A stretch of 64,000 nucleotides of DNA from Bog-473 sp963807675 (GTDB taxonomy: Bacteria > Actinomycetota > Acidimicrobiia > Acidimicrobiales > RAAP-2). This document shows positions 8,337 to 16,570 of the stretch, piece by piece. The stretch is taken from contig CAWECP010000003.1 of assembly GCA_963807675.1 (NCBI GenBank), forward strand, positions 248,001 through 312,000, written 5' to 3'. A program made the translations under genes and the position numbers. The notes beneath the pieces were generated by a model, which searched no databases, was not told the DNA's origin, and was given only the letters and a program-made list of their open reading frames with translations. Every line of letters begins with the position of its first letter. Positions within the stretch are counted from its first letter, which is position 1.

Positions 8337-9251
8337 GTGTTGAGCAGCAGGCTGGATGCGACAGCAGTACGGGAAAGGGACCCCAAGGGGCGCGCGGAGG
8401 AATCTGCGCTGCCGCGGGCGATGCCCGGGCCCGAGAAGGCGGAACCCACGATCACCATCGTGGTCCCGGCGAAGAACGAGGCGCTCAATCTGCCGCACGT
8501 TCTTCAGAAGCTTCCCCAGGACTGCGAGCTCATTCTGGTCGACGGCAACTCGACGGACGACACGATAAGAGTCGCGCAGTGGCTCCGGCCTGACATCACG
8601 ATCGTCAATCAGACCCGTGCGGGCAAGGGAAATGCGCTGGCCTGCGGGTTTGCCGCAGCGACGGGCGACTTCATCGTCATGATCGATGCCGACGGTTCGA
8701 ACGACCCCGAGGAGATTCCCCGTTTCATCGACGCACTGAAGCGAGGCGCCGACTTCGCCAAGGGGTCGCGGTTCATCGCTGGTGGGGGGAGCGATGACAT
8801 CACTCTGATCAGGAGGTTCGGCAACTTCTGGCTCAACAAGATCGTCAACGTACTCTACGGGGCCCGGTACACAGACCTGTGCTACGGCTTCAACGCCTTC
8901 CGGCGTAGCTGCCTCGACGTGATGCGCCTGCCGGCACCCGAAATCGAGGCCGAGCCCGGTTCGATGCTCTGGGGTGACGGCTTCGAAGTCGAGACCCTGA
9001 TCAACGTTCGGATCGCCAAGGCCGGTTTCAAGGTCGTCGAGGTGCCGAGTTTCGAGAACGAGCGCCGGTTCGGCGCGAGCAATCTCAACGCGTTCAGCGA
9101 CGGGATCCGGGTGCTGAGGACGATCCGGGCAGAGCTGAAGGGGCCGAAGCAGAAGCCTGTTGAATCGCATGTCTGGGAGGAGTCAGAGGTGCGGTATGTC
9201 TGGCAGGACTCAGAGGCGCCGGTGTTCCAGCTCGGCGAAGGGTTCGGCTGA
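8337..9251 (+). CDS. Family 2 glycosyltransferase, dolichyl-P-mannose-synthase-like
   Basis: The 304-aa protein has TIVVPAKNEALNLPHVL, ELILVDGNSTDDT, GKGNALACGFAAATGDFIV and MIDADGSNDPEEI (the DxD metal site), then GYGFNAF-type acceptor sequence (CYGFNAFRRSCLDVM) and ERRFGASNLNAFSDGIRVL. This order matches polyprenyl-phosphate mannose/glucose synthases. No C-terminal membrane domain follows, so it would act on the inner membrane face with a separate flippase or transferase. GTG 8337 is used here; ATG 8421 in the same frame is an alternative start and removes a charged, non-conserved leader. The last 29 residues contain a 9-residue tandem repeat (VWEESEVRY / VWQDSEAPV) not part of the family fold. 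Confidence 0.86.
   Translation: MLSSRLDATAVRERDPKGRAEESALPRAMPGPEKAEPTITIVVPAKNEALNLPHVLQKLPQDCELILVDGNSTDDTIRVAQWLRPDITIVNQTRAGKGNALACGFAAATGDFIVMIDADGSNDPEEIPRFIDALKRGADFAKGSRFIAGGGSDDITLIRRFGNFWLNKIVNVLYGARYTDLCYGFNAFRRSCLDVMRLPAPEIEAEPGSMLWGDGFEVETLINVRIAKAGFKVVEVPSFENERRFGASNLNAFSDGIRVLRTIRAELKGPKQKPVESHVWEESEVRYVWQDSEAPVFQLGEGFG
9169..9222 (+). repeat. 27-bp tandem duplication at the 3' end of the GT2 gene
   Basis: Two adjacent 27-bp units, both starting ATGTCTGG, are identical at 22 of 27 positions and lie in frame, so each encodes a nine-residue unit with the core V-W-[EQ]-[ED]-S-E. Synonymous and conservative changes suggest the duplication is not brand new. Confidence 0.75.
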
Positions 9252-9310
9252 GCGGATCATCGCCACGGAGGACCGTCCCAGGACGGTCATGGCCGTTGCA
9301 GCAACGTCAC

Positions 9311-9727
9311 TCAGGCGACACGCGGGTGACGAAGCGGATCGAGTCTGGGCTGTGAAGGCACTCCGACCTGGACTGGAGGCCGGCCGGCGAGCGCGTTGAC
9401 GCAATCGTCGCACAGCCGCCCGAATGCCGTACCGGTTCCCAGCTTCCGGCGGTCTCGCAGGCCGACCCTCGACACCGAGCCGGACCAACCACAGCGATGG
9501 CACACCCCGTGCCACTGCCTCTGCGACACCCCTGTCCGCGGTTCACGCATCAATCCGCCCCCCAGCTCGTTGACTTCGCACAACCGACTTCCGCGCACCA
9601 ACACGTGCGCCTGCTCTGCACAAGAGTTCTCGGTGCCTTTCCAACGGTACTTGAGCCCGAATACCAGATCTGGGCACCCACCTGGTCGTGTTCCGGCCCG
9701 AAAGTGGATCCGTTCGCCGGGCACCAT
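9311..9727 (-). CDS. Putative small zinc-ribbon protein
   Basis: The convincing part is the C-terminal 79 residues (ATG 9550 to 9311), with HGVCHRCGW, then RVGLRDRRKLGTG and FGRLCDDCVNAL: two C-x2-C knuckles about 28 residues apart, as in rubredoxin-like zinc ribbons. The open frame continues upstream to ATG 9727 with a second Cys-containing stretch (GCPDLVFGLKYRWKG, NSCAEQ) that may be part of the protein or noise. I do not recognise the family. It is convergent with the GT2 gene and isolated on its strand. The competing + strand frames lack motifs. Nothing else is supported in 9252-10080. Confidence 0.45.
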   Translation of the reverse strand: MVPGERIHFRAGTRPGGCPDLVFGLKYRWKGTENSCAEQAHVLVRGSRLCEVNELGGGLMREPRTGVSQRQWHGVCHRCGWSGSVSRVGLRDRRKLGTGTAFGRLCDDCVNALAGRPPVQVGVPSQPRLDPLRHPRVA

Positions 9728-10080
9728 GCCATCGAGCGTCGTGCCCGGTTCCGAGGCGCCCCGGACCTCGCCCGTTCGTCTCGTCCTTCGCTTTCTGGGT
9801 CATTCGAGACCCTCCGTCTGAGCCCGGAGTCCCGAGGGCTCGTTCGGGTTTCATTGGACAACGCAGGCCTGTAAGCCACGTCAGAGATACCTGTAGGCGA
9901 GGTCAGAGAGACTTATGAGACTCCTAAAAGTTTCTGTGACGGCCTGACCTGCGGGTCGGTACCGGTCCGGCGACCTGTTTCCGACCCAGGAGTGCCTTGG
10001 GCTGCAACGACAGTTGGATCTTGTCCCCAGGCCCCTGGCCTGCCTTGTCGTGACAAGGCAACCGAACTAGGAAGGCGCCG

Positions 10081-10552
10081 GTGTTCGTGACCAATCACGT
10101 GTTGTCGGGCGTCGCCATCGGGCGGGTTCTCGAGCAGCGCCCGGTGACCGCATTCGCGGTCGGCGTCGCCTCGCATCTTGCCCTCGACATGGTCCCGCAC
10201 TGGGGGTGCACGCTGCGCACGGTCAGCGATTCGCAGCAGTTCCTCCGCTATGCCCGGCGGGATGGAACTCTGGGTCTGGTAGCCGCTCTCGGCGCGCATC
10301 GCCGCGGTGGATCGCAGGGCGCGCCTGGCGACCCTGGCCGCGATCGCCGGTGCCACGCTGCTCGACGCCGACAAGCCCATGATGTACTTCTGGAGGAGGA
10401 ATCCATTCCCTCGAGCAGTGCGGCGGATCCATATTTGGGCACAGAACGAGTCGCCGGAAGGCATGTCCAACGAAATCGTGTTCGGGGTGTCGTGTGCGCT
10501 CGCAGACGCCGTCATTGCTGTCCAGAGCAGACGCCGGGTGGTGACGCCGTAA
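10081..10552 (+). CDS. Small YdjM/DUF457-like membrane protein, frameshifted
   Basis: GTG 10081 follows AGGAAGG with good spacing. The first frame reads NHVLSGVAIGRVLEQRPVTA then GVASHLALDMVPHWGC, with His and Asp residues typical of the membrane-bound metal-dependent-hydrolase-like family (YdjM/DUF457). Near 10296 the continuation moves to another frame reading IAAVDRRARLATLAAIAG, DADKPMMYFW, RIHIWAQNESPEGMSNEIV and a final hydrophobic helix to the stop at 10552. Together about 156 aa with two or three hydrophobic segments. The DADKP and IHIWAQNESPEG motifs, in a different frame from the start, show one ancestral gene. Biochemical function is not established for this family. Confidence 0.68.
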
Positions 10553-10675
10553 CCCACGCGTGCGCCCTGACGCAGGGTCGGTCCGCCACAGGCCACGTCA
10601 CCCCTCGTGAGAGACTCTGCCTTGAGGTTTGGCGCGGGCGAAACCCCTGGCGCGCCGTCGCCAGGACGGTCTGGG

Positions 10676-11257
10676 TCAGGCGTGCAGGGCGGGCTCCTCG
10701 ATGGCAGAGTCAACCTGATCCGGGCTGTAGGGAATGACCGGCCCGCCGTGTCCGAAGACGTCGAGTGTGTGGATGAACCGGTGCAGACCCATGGAGTTGG
10801 CACAGGCGAACCCGAGCTCAATGATCTGAGCGGCCGTGAAGTGCTCGCTCAGACGTCGGTAGAACTCGTCGTCCATGGCGTGATGGTCGGCCGAGAGAAG
10901 ATCGAGGAACTCCACGGCCAGGCGTTCCTGCTCGTTCAGCTCCGTCCCCCCAGGTGCGACGAGGCACGCCACGTCCTCCTCCGTGATCGAGTCGTGCTTG
11001 CGTGACTGCATGCAGGGCTGGCACTCGCCCAGCTGCGCGCTGCGGATGCGCAGTAGCTCGAGGATCCTGCCGCCGAGAAGCGACTGTTGACCCCACGAGG
11101 TCCGCGCCGCGTTGGTCATGAGGATCTGCGAAGTCTTGTAGGCAAAGATCTGCAGGGGAATTGGCGTGGCATACAGCCCGTCGGCCACCCCCTCCTCAAT
11201 GATCCGGCGCGGCTCCGGCGCCAACTCGTCCAGTGGAATCGGCTCGATTCTCGGCAC
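10676..11257 (-). CDS. AhpD-like carboxymuconolactone-decarboxylase-family protein
   Basis: GTG 11257 has GGAGG five bases upstream; the frame continues much further but only as antisense to the LLM gene. The 193-aa helical protein contains ELLRIRSAQLGECQPCMQSR, with the C-x2-C pair and following His (KHD) of AhpD-type peroxidase-reductase/CMD proteins, and NEQERLAVEFLDLLSADHHA further on. Most members with this CxxC are annotated as alkylhydroperoxidase-like; the true substrate is unknown. It is divergent from the LLM oxidoreductase (start 11507), and the pair may share control through the 249-bp gap. Confidence 0.85.
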   Translation of the reverse strand: MPRIEPIPLDELAPEPRRIIEEGVADGLYATPIPLQIFAYKTSQILMTNAARTSWGQQSLLGGRILELLRIRSAQLGECQPCMQSRKHDSITEEDVACLVAPGGTELNEQERLAVEFLDLLSADHHAMDDEFYRRLSEHFTAAQIIELGFACANSMGLHRFIHTLDVFGHGGPVIPYSPDQVDSAIEEPALHA

Positions 11258-11506
11258 GCGACCCTCCGACCATCCGTCCTCTTGTGATGACCTTCGTACT
11301 GTATCGGTCGGGTCCACGGGTGCCTCGCCCGGTCCCCTGCCGCGGCGGCGTGCGGCCTTCCCGCCCGGACCCGCACCTCGCGGCTCGGGCGCGCGAGCCG
11401 CCCGCCAGTGGAACCAGTGCATCCCCCAACTGCGCGGCACCGATCTCGGTAAGGTCCCCGGTTGGGTTCCGGGGTACGACGGGACCCGACCGAAAGCGAG
11501 GAACGG

Positions 11507-12406
11507 GTGCGTTTCATCCTTCACTACCCCGAGGCCAACGGAAGCGACCTCGACCTGCTCGACGCCGGCACCATTCCCGGGATCGCCGCCGCCGCGGAGG
11601 CGGCCGGATGGCACGGGTTCGCACTGACCGAGCACCCCGCCCCGAGCGCCACCTGGTTGGCCGCGGGCGGGCACCAGAGCCTCGACCCCTTCGTGGCGCT
11701 GGCGGCCGCAGCCGCGGTCACCAGCGAGCTGGCGCTGGTGACCAACCTCAGCGTCGTCCCCTACCGCAACCCGTTCGTGCTGGCCAAGGCGGCGGCGACG
11801 CTCGACCGGATGTCCGACGGCCGCTTCTACCTGGGCGCCGGCGCCGGGTACCTCAAATCGGAGTATTTCGCGCTCGGCGTGGATTTCACCGAGCGCAACG
11901 CGCTCTTCAACGAGGCGCTCGAGGCGATGCAGCTGCACTGGAGCGGAGAACCGTTCACGTTCGAGGGCCGCCACTTTTCGGCCCACAACATCCAGGCGCT
12001 CCCGGCGCCGCGGAACCGTTCCATCCCCATTTGGATGGGCGGGAACTCCGATGCCGCGCTCCGGCGGGCCGCCCGCTTCGCCGCCGGGTGGATGCCGATG
12101 GCGGCATCGGCCTCGGTGGCCAAGACGGCACGCACCCCGCCGGTCACCACGACCGAGGAGCTGCGCGAGCGTCTGTCGGTGCTCGAGCGCTTCGCCGGAG
12201 AGCGCTACCAGCAGCTCGAGCTCATCTTGAGCTACTCGGGGCCGAGCCTGGCCGACTTCGAGCGCGAGGCCGAGCGCATCCGCCAACGCCTGGGCGACAT
12301 GGAGCAACTCGGCGTCGATTGGACGTTCGTCAGCCCACCCTGGTCCCACTCCCCGGGTCCAGTCGAGTGGCTGCAGGCCTTCGCCGCCACGTTCATCAGC
12401 GGCTAG
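11507..12406 (+). CDS. LLM-class F420-dependent oxidoreductase
   Basis: The 299-aa protein starts at GTG 11507, preceded by GAGGA four bases upstream. It has the luciferase-like TIM-barrel signature: GIAAAAEAAGWHGFALTEHP, DPFVALAAAAAVTSELALVT, RNPFVLAKAAATLDRMSDGR, FYLGAGAGYLKSEYFALGVD, and IPIWMGGNSDAALRRAARFA, with the GWMP segment near the cofactor. Enzymes of this pattern (TIGR03619 type) use F420, consistent with an F420 PPOX enzyme at 61.8 kb. Substrate unknown. Confidence 0.88.
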   Translation: MRFILHYPEANGSDLDLLDAGTIPGIAAAAEAAGWHGFALTEHPAPSATWLAAGGHQSLDPFVALAAAAAVTSELALVTNLSVVPYRNPFVLAKAAATLDRMSDGRFYLGAGAGYLKSEYFALGVDFTERNALFNEALEAMQLHWSGEPFTFEGRHFSAHNIQALPAPRNRSIPIWMGGNSDAALRRAARFAAGWMPMAASASVAKTARTPPVTTTEELRERLSVLERFAGERYQQLELILSYSGPSLADFEREAERIRQRLGDMEQLGVDWTFVSPPWSHSPGPVEWLQAFAATFISG

Positions 12407-12501
12407 GCGCACGTCCATCGCTCAAGCACCGGGGCGTCCGGGCCGATACCGGGAAACGGAGGAGCGCGCTCAGAGGCCCGCTACGACGGGGGTGGCGACG
12501 G

Positions 12502-12774
12502 ATGACGGCTCTGCGCACGAGGGTGGGACGACCGAGGGAAATCCTCTGGTCGGTCGCCATCAGCATTCTGGCCGGCATCGGTGCCTACGTCGTGACCTAT
12601 CACGCTCTCATCTTCGCCTTCCGGCCGGCCGACACAGCCTGGGTGAGCCCGGCGGCCGCCGCACTGGTGCATGCCGCGCCAGACCCGTCCTGCCCGAACA
12701 ACCATCACCGCGTCCACCATGCGCACGATCAGTCAGGGCCCGCCGCGCCCGCCTGCGCGCCGGTCCCGCGCTGA
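12502..12774 (+). CDS. Small single-pass membrane protein
   Basis: Ninety residues from ATG 12502, preceded by a G-rich stretch. One transmembrane helix (EILWSVAISILAGIGAYVV, residues about 13-31) is followed by a short hydrophobic segment and a His/Pro-rich tail (NNHHRVHHAHDQS) with two Cys. I do not recognise it. The His-rich tail could bind metal. It sits 95 bp after the LLM gene on the same strand and convergent with the cNMP-binding gene. The same frame is open far upstream, which weakens the call. Confidence 0.45.
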   Translation: MTALRTRVGRPREILWSVAISILAGIGAYVVTYHALIFAFRPADTAWVSPAAAALVHAAPDPSCPNNHHRVHHAHDQSGPAAPACAPVPR

Positions 12775-12892
12775 ACGCAACGACGAGCGAAGTCCGACCC
12801 AGCGTCCTCAGGTTGCGGATGCGACGCTCGGGGCCGCGCTCTCGAGGTAGTGCGCGCTCGGAGGGTCGGTGTCGTCGGCCGCCGCTGGCGGT

Positions 12893-13312
12893 CTACCCTC
12901 CGGGGGGAGGGCCCGTGCCGCGCACCACACGCTTGACGAGCGACTGCAGCAGGGCCCAGGCGACATCGGGGTGGGCCTGCACGAAGGGCCGGAACTGCCA
13001 GGCGGCCAGCGCGTAACAGTCGAGATCGGTCTCCGCCACCACGTCGGCCATGCGGGGTCCCTCGTCGATGAGCGCGATCTCTCCGAAGTGGTCACCCGCC
13101 TTCAGCGTGTTGATGGCCACGCCGCCATCGCTGACGGTGGCGGTGCCGTTCACGATGATGAAGAAGCCGATCCCCGGCTTCCCCTTCTCCGTGATCGCCG
13201 CCCCGGCGGGGAACGAACGCTCGCTCATGGCGGCTGCCAGCTGCTTCACATCGCGCTTGGACAGATCCGAGAACAGCGGGACCTGTCTGATTGCCTGCTC
13301 GACCTCAGCCAT
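12893..13312 (-). CDS. Cyclic-nucleotide-binding-domain protein
   Basis: From ATG 13312 the protein is 139 aa: EQAIRQVPLFSDLSKRDVKQL, then FPAGAAITEKGKPGIGFFII, LKAGDHFGEIALIDEGPRMA and VVAETDLDCYAL, the cup fold of CAP/CNB domains with the phosphate-binding cassette FGEIALIDEGPRMA. No helix-turn-helix follows, so it is a stand-alone sensor domain rather than a transcription factor. It lies 58 bp downstream of the histidine kinase on the same strand and may be cotranscribed with the two-component system. Whether it binds cAMP, cGMP or nothing is unknown. Confidence 0.87.
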   Translation of the reverse strand: MAEVEQAIRQVPLFSDLSKRDVKQLAAAMSERSFPAGAAITEKGKPGIGFFIIVNGTATVSDGGVAINTLKAGDHFGEIALIDEGPRMADVVAETDLDCYALAAWQFRPFVQAHPDVAWALLQSLVKRVVRGTGPPPGG

Positions 13313-13370
13313 GACCGAACGGTACACGGCGACGGCCACGGCCACACGGCCCTGCGCCGGCCGGGCGGGT

Positions 13371-14810
13371 TCAGACTGACGCGGGCACCGGCACGGCGCC
13401 CCGCCAGTACCCGAGGGTCACGACGAAACGCGAGCCGCCGTCGTAGTTGATGGGCGACTCCGCCCGCACCGTGCCGCCCATGGCCGCGGCCAGCTCGGCC
13501 ACGATGGCCAGACCGAGGCCCGACCCCAGGGGACGGTTCGGCCCGCGGTCGGCCCGGTAGAACCGCTCGAAAACCCGTTGCAGGTCGCCTTCGGCGATGC
13601 CGGGACCGTCGTCGTCGACCGTGATCACGCACGTCCCCGACGCCGGGTCGTCACCCACCGTGACCGTCACCGTGGTGAGGGCGAACGTGATGGCATTCTC
13701 AATGAGGTTGGCCAGAAGTTGGGCCAGCCGGTCCGGATCCGCAGCCACCGGCGCCGCTCGCGGTGACTCCCAGGTGTCGACCGCCGCCCCGCCGGGCGCC
13801 AGCACCACGATCTGCAGCCCGCTCTTGGCCGCCGCCGGGCGGAACCCCTCCGCCGTGGTGGTCACCACCTCGACGGCGTCGGTCGGCCGCATGGAGATCG
13901 ACATCTGCCGGGCCTCCAGCTTGGTCAGGTCGAGAAGGTCGCCCACCAGCCGCTCGAGCCGCCGCGACTCCGCGATGATGACGTCAGCCGCCTGTCCGCT
14001 GTCGACGACCGCGCCGTCCTGAATCGCCTCGGCGAAGCCGCGGATGGACGTGAGGGGGGTACGCAGGTCGTGCGACACCGCGAGCAGCAGGTGGCGCTCC
14101 CGGGCGCGGCTTTCCCCGAGGCTCTGGGCCATGCCGTTGATGGAGCCGGCCAGCGATGCGAACTCGGGATAGTCGCCGCGCCGAACCGGGACCCGGGCGT
14201 CGAGCTCTCCCGAGGCGATGCGGCGCGTGGCGTCCTCGACGTCCACCAACGGCCGGGCCATGCGGCGGCTCATCTGCCAGGCCACCGCGGCCGCAACCAG
14301 CAACGCCGCGCCTCCGGCCAGGATGAAATACCCCCAGCTCGGCCCCAGGTCCCCGACGTTGCGCGTGAGGAGGATGGCCAGCGTGCCCTCGAATTCGGCC
14401 CGGTGCTCGCGGGCAGCCAGACGCTTACGCTCCGCCGTCGACAAATCGATGGGCGCGGCGGCGTACACGAGATTCCCCTGGCGACCCGATACCGTCTCGC
14501 CGTTCTGGAGCGCCGCCGGGTCGATGTCCTCCGCGCTGAGCCCGTCGGGCAGCGCCGAGGCCACCTCACCAGAGGCCGTGATGGGGATGGTGTCCGCGTC
14601 CTCGAGCTTGAGCGTGTGACGGATGATGTCGAGGACACGAAGTGACCGATCGCCGCTCTGGGACGATGTCAGGCTGTCGACCTCGGAGACGATCTCGGCC
14701 TTGGCCTGGTTGCGCGCCGCGTTCCTCGTCAGGATCAGGCTGCCGACGCCCGCGATGACCAGCGTCACGGCGACCAGGCCGACCATCACCAGGAGTAAAC
14801 GGCGGCGCAT
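13371..14810 (-). CDS. Sensor histidine kinase with HAMP domain
   Basis: The 479-aa protein has an N-terminal membrane helix (residues about 4-27), an extracytoplasmic sensor region of about 130 residues, a second membrane helix (YFILAGGAALLVAAAVAW), a HAMP domain starting RRMARPLVDVEDATRRI, the dimerisation/phospho-acceptor H-box AVSHDLRTPLTSIRGFAEA, and an HATPase domain with N-box (LLANLIENAI), G1 (VDDDGPGI), FERFYRAD and G2 (GSGLGLAIV). It autophosphorylates on the H-box His and passes phosphate to the response regulator, whose stop lies 3 bp before this start; the two form one transcript. Confidence 0.93.
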   Translation of the reverse strand: MRRRLLLVMVGLVAVTLVIAGVGSLILTRNAARNQAKAEIVSEVDSLTSSQSGDRSLRVLDIIRHTLKLEDADTIPITASGEVASALPDGLSAEDIDPAALQNGETVSGRQGNLVYAAAPIDLSTAERKRLAAREHRAEFEGTLAILLTRNVGDLGPSWGYFILAGGAALLVAAAVAWQMSRRMARPLVDVEDATRRIASGELDARVPVRRGDYPEFASLAGSINGMAQSLGESRARERHLLLAVSHDLRTPLTSIRGFAEAIQDGAVVDSGQAADVIIAESRRLERLVGDLLDLTKLEARQMSISMRPTDAVEVVTTTAEGFRPAAAKSGLQIVVLAPGGAAVDTWESPRAAPVAADPDRLAQLLANLIENAITFALTTVTVTVGDDPASGTCVITVDDDGPGIAEGDLQRVFERFYRADRGPNRPLGSGLGLAIVAELAAAMGGTVRAESPINYDGGSRFVVTLGYWRGAVPVPASV

Positions 14811-14813
14811 GGC

Positions 14814-15491
14814 TCACCCGAACCGGTAGCCGACGCCCCACACGGTGGCGAGGGGGAGCTCGGCTCCGAGCTTCTTGCGCAACTGGGCCACGTGGACGTC
14901 GACCGTGCGCTCGTCGCCGTACCAGTCGGTGCCCCACACGCCGTCGAGCAGCTGCTGGCGCGACAAGGCCAGGCCGAGGTTGTTGGCCAGGAAGGCCAGG
15001 AGGTCGAATTCGCGGGTCGTGAGCGCCACCGCCTGACCACCCTGGCGCGCCTCGCGGCGGCGCAGGTCGACCTCGACGTCGCCGACCGTGACGACCTCCT
15101 GGGGCGCCGGCCCCTCGCGGGTCCGTCGCAGGATGGCCCGCACCCGGGCCACCAGCTCCCGGGGTGAGAACGGCTTGACCAGGTAGTCGTCCGCCCCCAG
15201 CTCGAGGCCCAGAATGCGATCCACCTCGTCGTCGCGTGCGGTGAGGAAGAGGACCGGCACCGTGCTGCGGCTGCGGATCTCGCGGCAGACGTCGAAGCCG
15301 TCCCGGTGGCCAGGGAGCCCGACGTCGAGGACGACGATCCAGGGATCCTCCCGCTTGAAGAGCTCGAGTCCCTTCTCACCGTCGGCGGCCAGCAGCACGC
15401 GGAACCCCTCGCGCCGCAGGTAGAGGTCCACCAAGTCGGCAATGTGCGGGTCGTCCTCGACCACCACCACCGTCCCGTTCTCCGTGCTCAC
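14814..15491 (-). CDS. OmpR-family response regulator
   Basis: The 225-aa protein starts with GTG at 15491. The receiver domain has VVVVEDDPHIADLV (acidic pocket), VVLDVGLPG (phospho-acceptor Asp), FLTARDDEVDR (switch Thr) and LVKPFSPREL (Lys). The C-terminal winged helix contains LTTREFDLLAFLANNLG, RTVDVHVAQLRKKLG and WGVGYRFG. It is first in a two-gene unit with the kinase, divergent from the secreted protein at 15646, which could be a target. Confidence 0.94.
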   Translation of the reverse strand: MSTENGTVVVVEDDPHIADLVDLYLRREGFRVLLAADGEKGLELFKREDPWIVVLDVGLPGHRDGFDVCREIRSRSTVPVLFLTARDDEVDRILGLELGADDYLVKPFSPRELVARVRAILRRTREGPAPQEVVTVGDVEVDLRRREARQGGQAVALTTREFDLLAFLANNLGLALSRQQLLDGVWGTDWYGDERTVDVHVAQLRKKLGAELPLATVWGVGYRFG

Positions 15492-15524
15492 GTACCTAGC
15501 CTTCCACCTGGCGCACCCCGAATT

Positions 15525-15537
15525 GCCCGAATCGGGC
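15525..15537. promoter_or_regulatory. GCCCGA-A-TCGGGC dyad upstream of the response regulator
   Basis: A perfect 13-bp dyad lies 34 bp upstream of the response-regulator start in the 154-bp divergent gap shared with the secreted-protein gene. OmpR-family proteins usually bind direct repeats, so this may be an operator for another protein or coincidence. Confidence 0.3.
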
Positions 15538-15645
15538 CATCCCTTACAGAACCCTCACGATTGCCGAACAGGCCCCTCACTCAGCCCATTCACCATCTCC
15601 TCTCAGGGTCCCCCAAAGAAAGACCCGACGACGAGAGGAGTTCAC

Positions 15646-16440
15646 ATGCCGAACGGCCGCACACACCTCACCCGCCTCGGGGCCCTCGCCCTGGCGTCCG
15701 CCGCCACACTGGGCACGGCTGGCGTCGCGGGTGCCACCACCCCCGGGAGCTCCAGCACCACCGGGAGCAGCGGGAACAGCGGGAACAACGACGTCCCGAG
15801 CACGCTCGCCGGGATCAAGGCCAAGGCCAACACCGACATCACCGACCGGGTCAATTCGCTCAACTCGGCCATCCAAGGGGTGAAGGGGGCCAAGGGCCTC
15901 GGCTCGGGTCAGGGCGCCCTGGAGACCTACCTGGGCACCGACATCACCCCGCTGCAGCAGCTGGATGCCACGATTCAGGGCGCGACCTCGATGCAGCAGG
16001 CGGCGCAGGAATTCGGCACCATCTTCACCAACTTCCGGGTTTACAGGCTGGTCCTGCCGGCGACGCACATCGCCGGCGACGCCTTCCGCGTCACCACCAC
16101 CGGAGTCCCGAACCTCCAGGCCGCGTCGACAAAGGCCCAGCAGCACGTCAATCCGGGCAACCAGGGCGTGCTGGAGCCGCTCATCGACGACCTGAACGGC
16201 CAGATCAGCGCGGCGAGCAATGCCACCAACGGCCTGGCCGCCACCGTGCTCGCCTACACACCCCAGCAGTGGAACGCCAACAACAACCTCCTGGCGCCCT
16301 CGAAGCAGTCAGATGCCCAGGCCGACGCGGCCGTGGCCAAGGGCCGCCAGGACGTCGTCGAGATCCGCGCCATCGTGAAGAACCACGTGCAGGGATCGCC
16401 CGACTCCCCGAGCGGGGCCGGCGGCACCCCGACCACCTGA
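15646..16440 (+). CDS. Secreted helical protein of unknown function
   Basis: ATG 15646 follows GAGAGGAG five bases upstream. The 264-aa protein has a Sec-type signal (positively charged start, then LGALALASAATLGTAGVAGA, cleavage near residue 30), a Ser/Gly/Asn-rich linker (GSSSTTGSSGNSGNN), and a mature part of amphipathic helices rich in Gln, Asn and Ala, with IKAKANTDITDRVNSLNSAI near its start. No catalytic motif. Similar Ala/Gln-rich exported proteins are common in actinobacteria without assigned function. Its promoter region is shared with the divergent two-component system. Confidence 0.8.
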   Translation: MPNGRTHLTRLGALALASAATLGTAGVAGATTPGSSSTTGSSGNSGNNDVPSTLAGIKAKANTDITDRVNSLNSAIQGVKGAKGLGSGQGALETYLGTDITPLQQLDATIQGATSMQQAAQEFGTIFTNFRVYRLVLPATHIAGDAFRVTTTGVPNLQAASTKAQQHVNPGNQGVLEPLIDDLNGQISAASNATNGLAATVLAYTPQQWNANNNLLAPSKQSDAQADAAVAKGRQDVVEIRAIVKNHVQGSPDSPSGAGGTPTT

Positions 16441-16479
16441 TCCCCCACCGCAGCCCTTGGCTGCCTGAGGCGACGTCAC

Positions 16480-16519
16480 TCCCCCGGCATCGGACACCCC
16501 ATTCCCCGGTGCCGGGGGA
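16480..16519. terminator. Hairpin between convergent genes
   Basis: Ten-base arms TCCCCCGGCA and TGCCGGGGGA pair perfectly across a 20-nt loop, in the gap between the secreted-protein gene (ends 16440) and aldehyde dehydrogenase (ends 16571). There is no U tract, as usual for high-GC actinobacterial terminators; it could serve both directions. Confidence 0.6.
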
Positions 16520-16570
16520 TGGCGTCTGACGCGTCCGAGGCGCGCCTGGTCACCTGGCCCGGCGAGCGAA

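Noticed and set aside
8184..9170. Leftward 328-aa open frame across the DPM1-like gene
   Set aside because: It is antisense to a gene with clear GT2 motifs and has no fold signature itself.
10676..12418. 580-aa leftward frame extending the AhpD-like protein
   Set aside because: Only the last 193 residues are protein-like; the rest is antisense to the LLM gene, and a good GTG with GGAGG lies at 11257.
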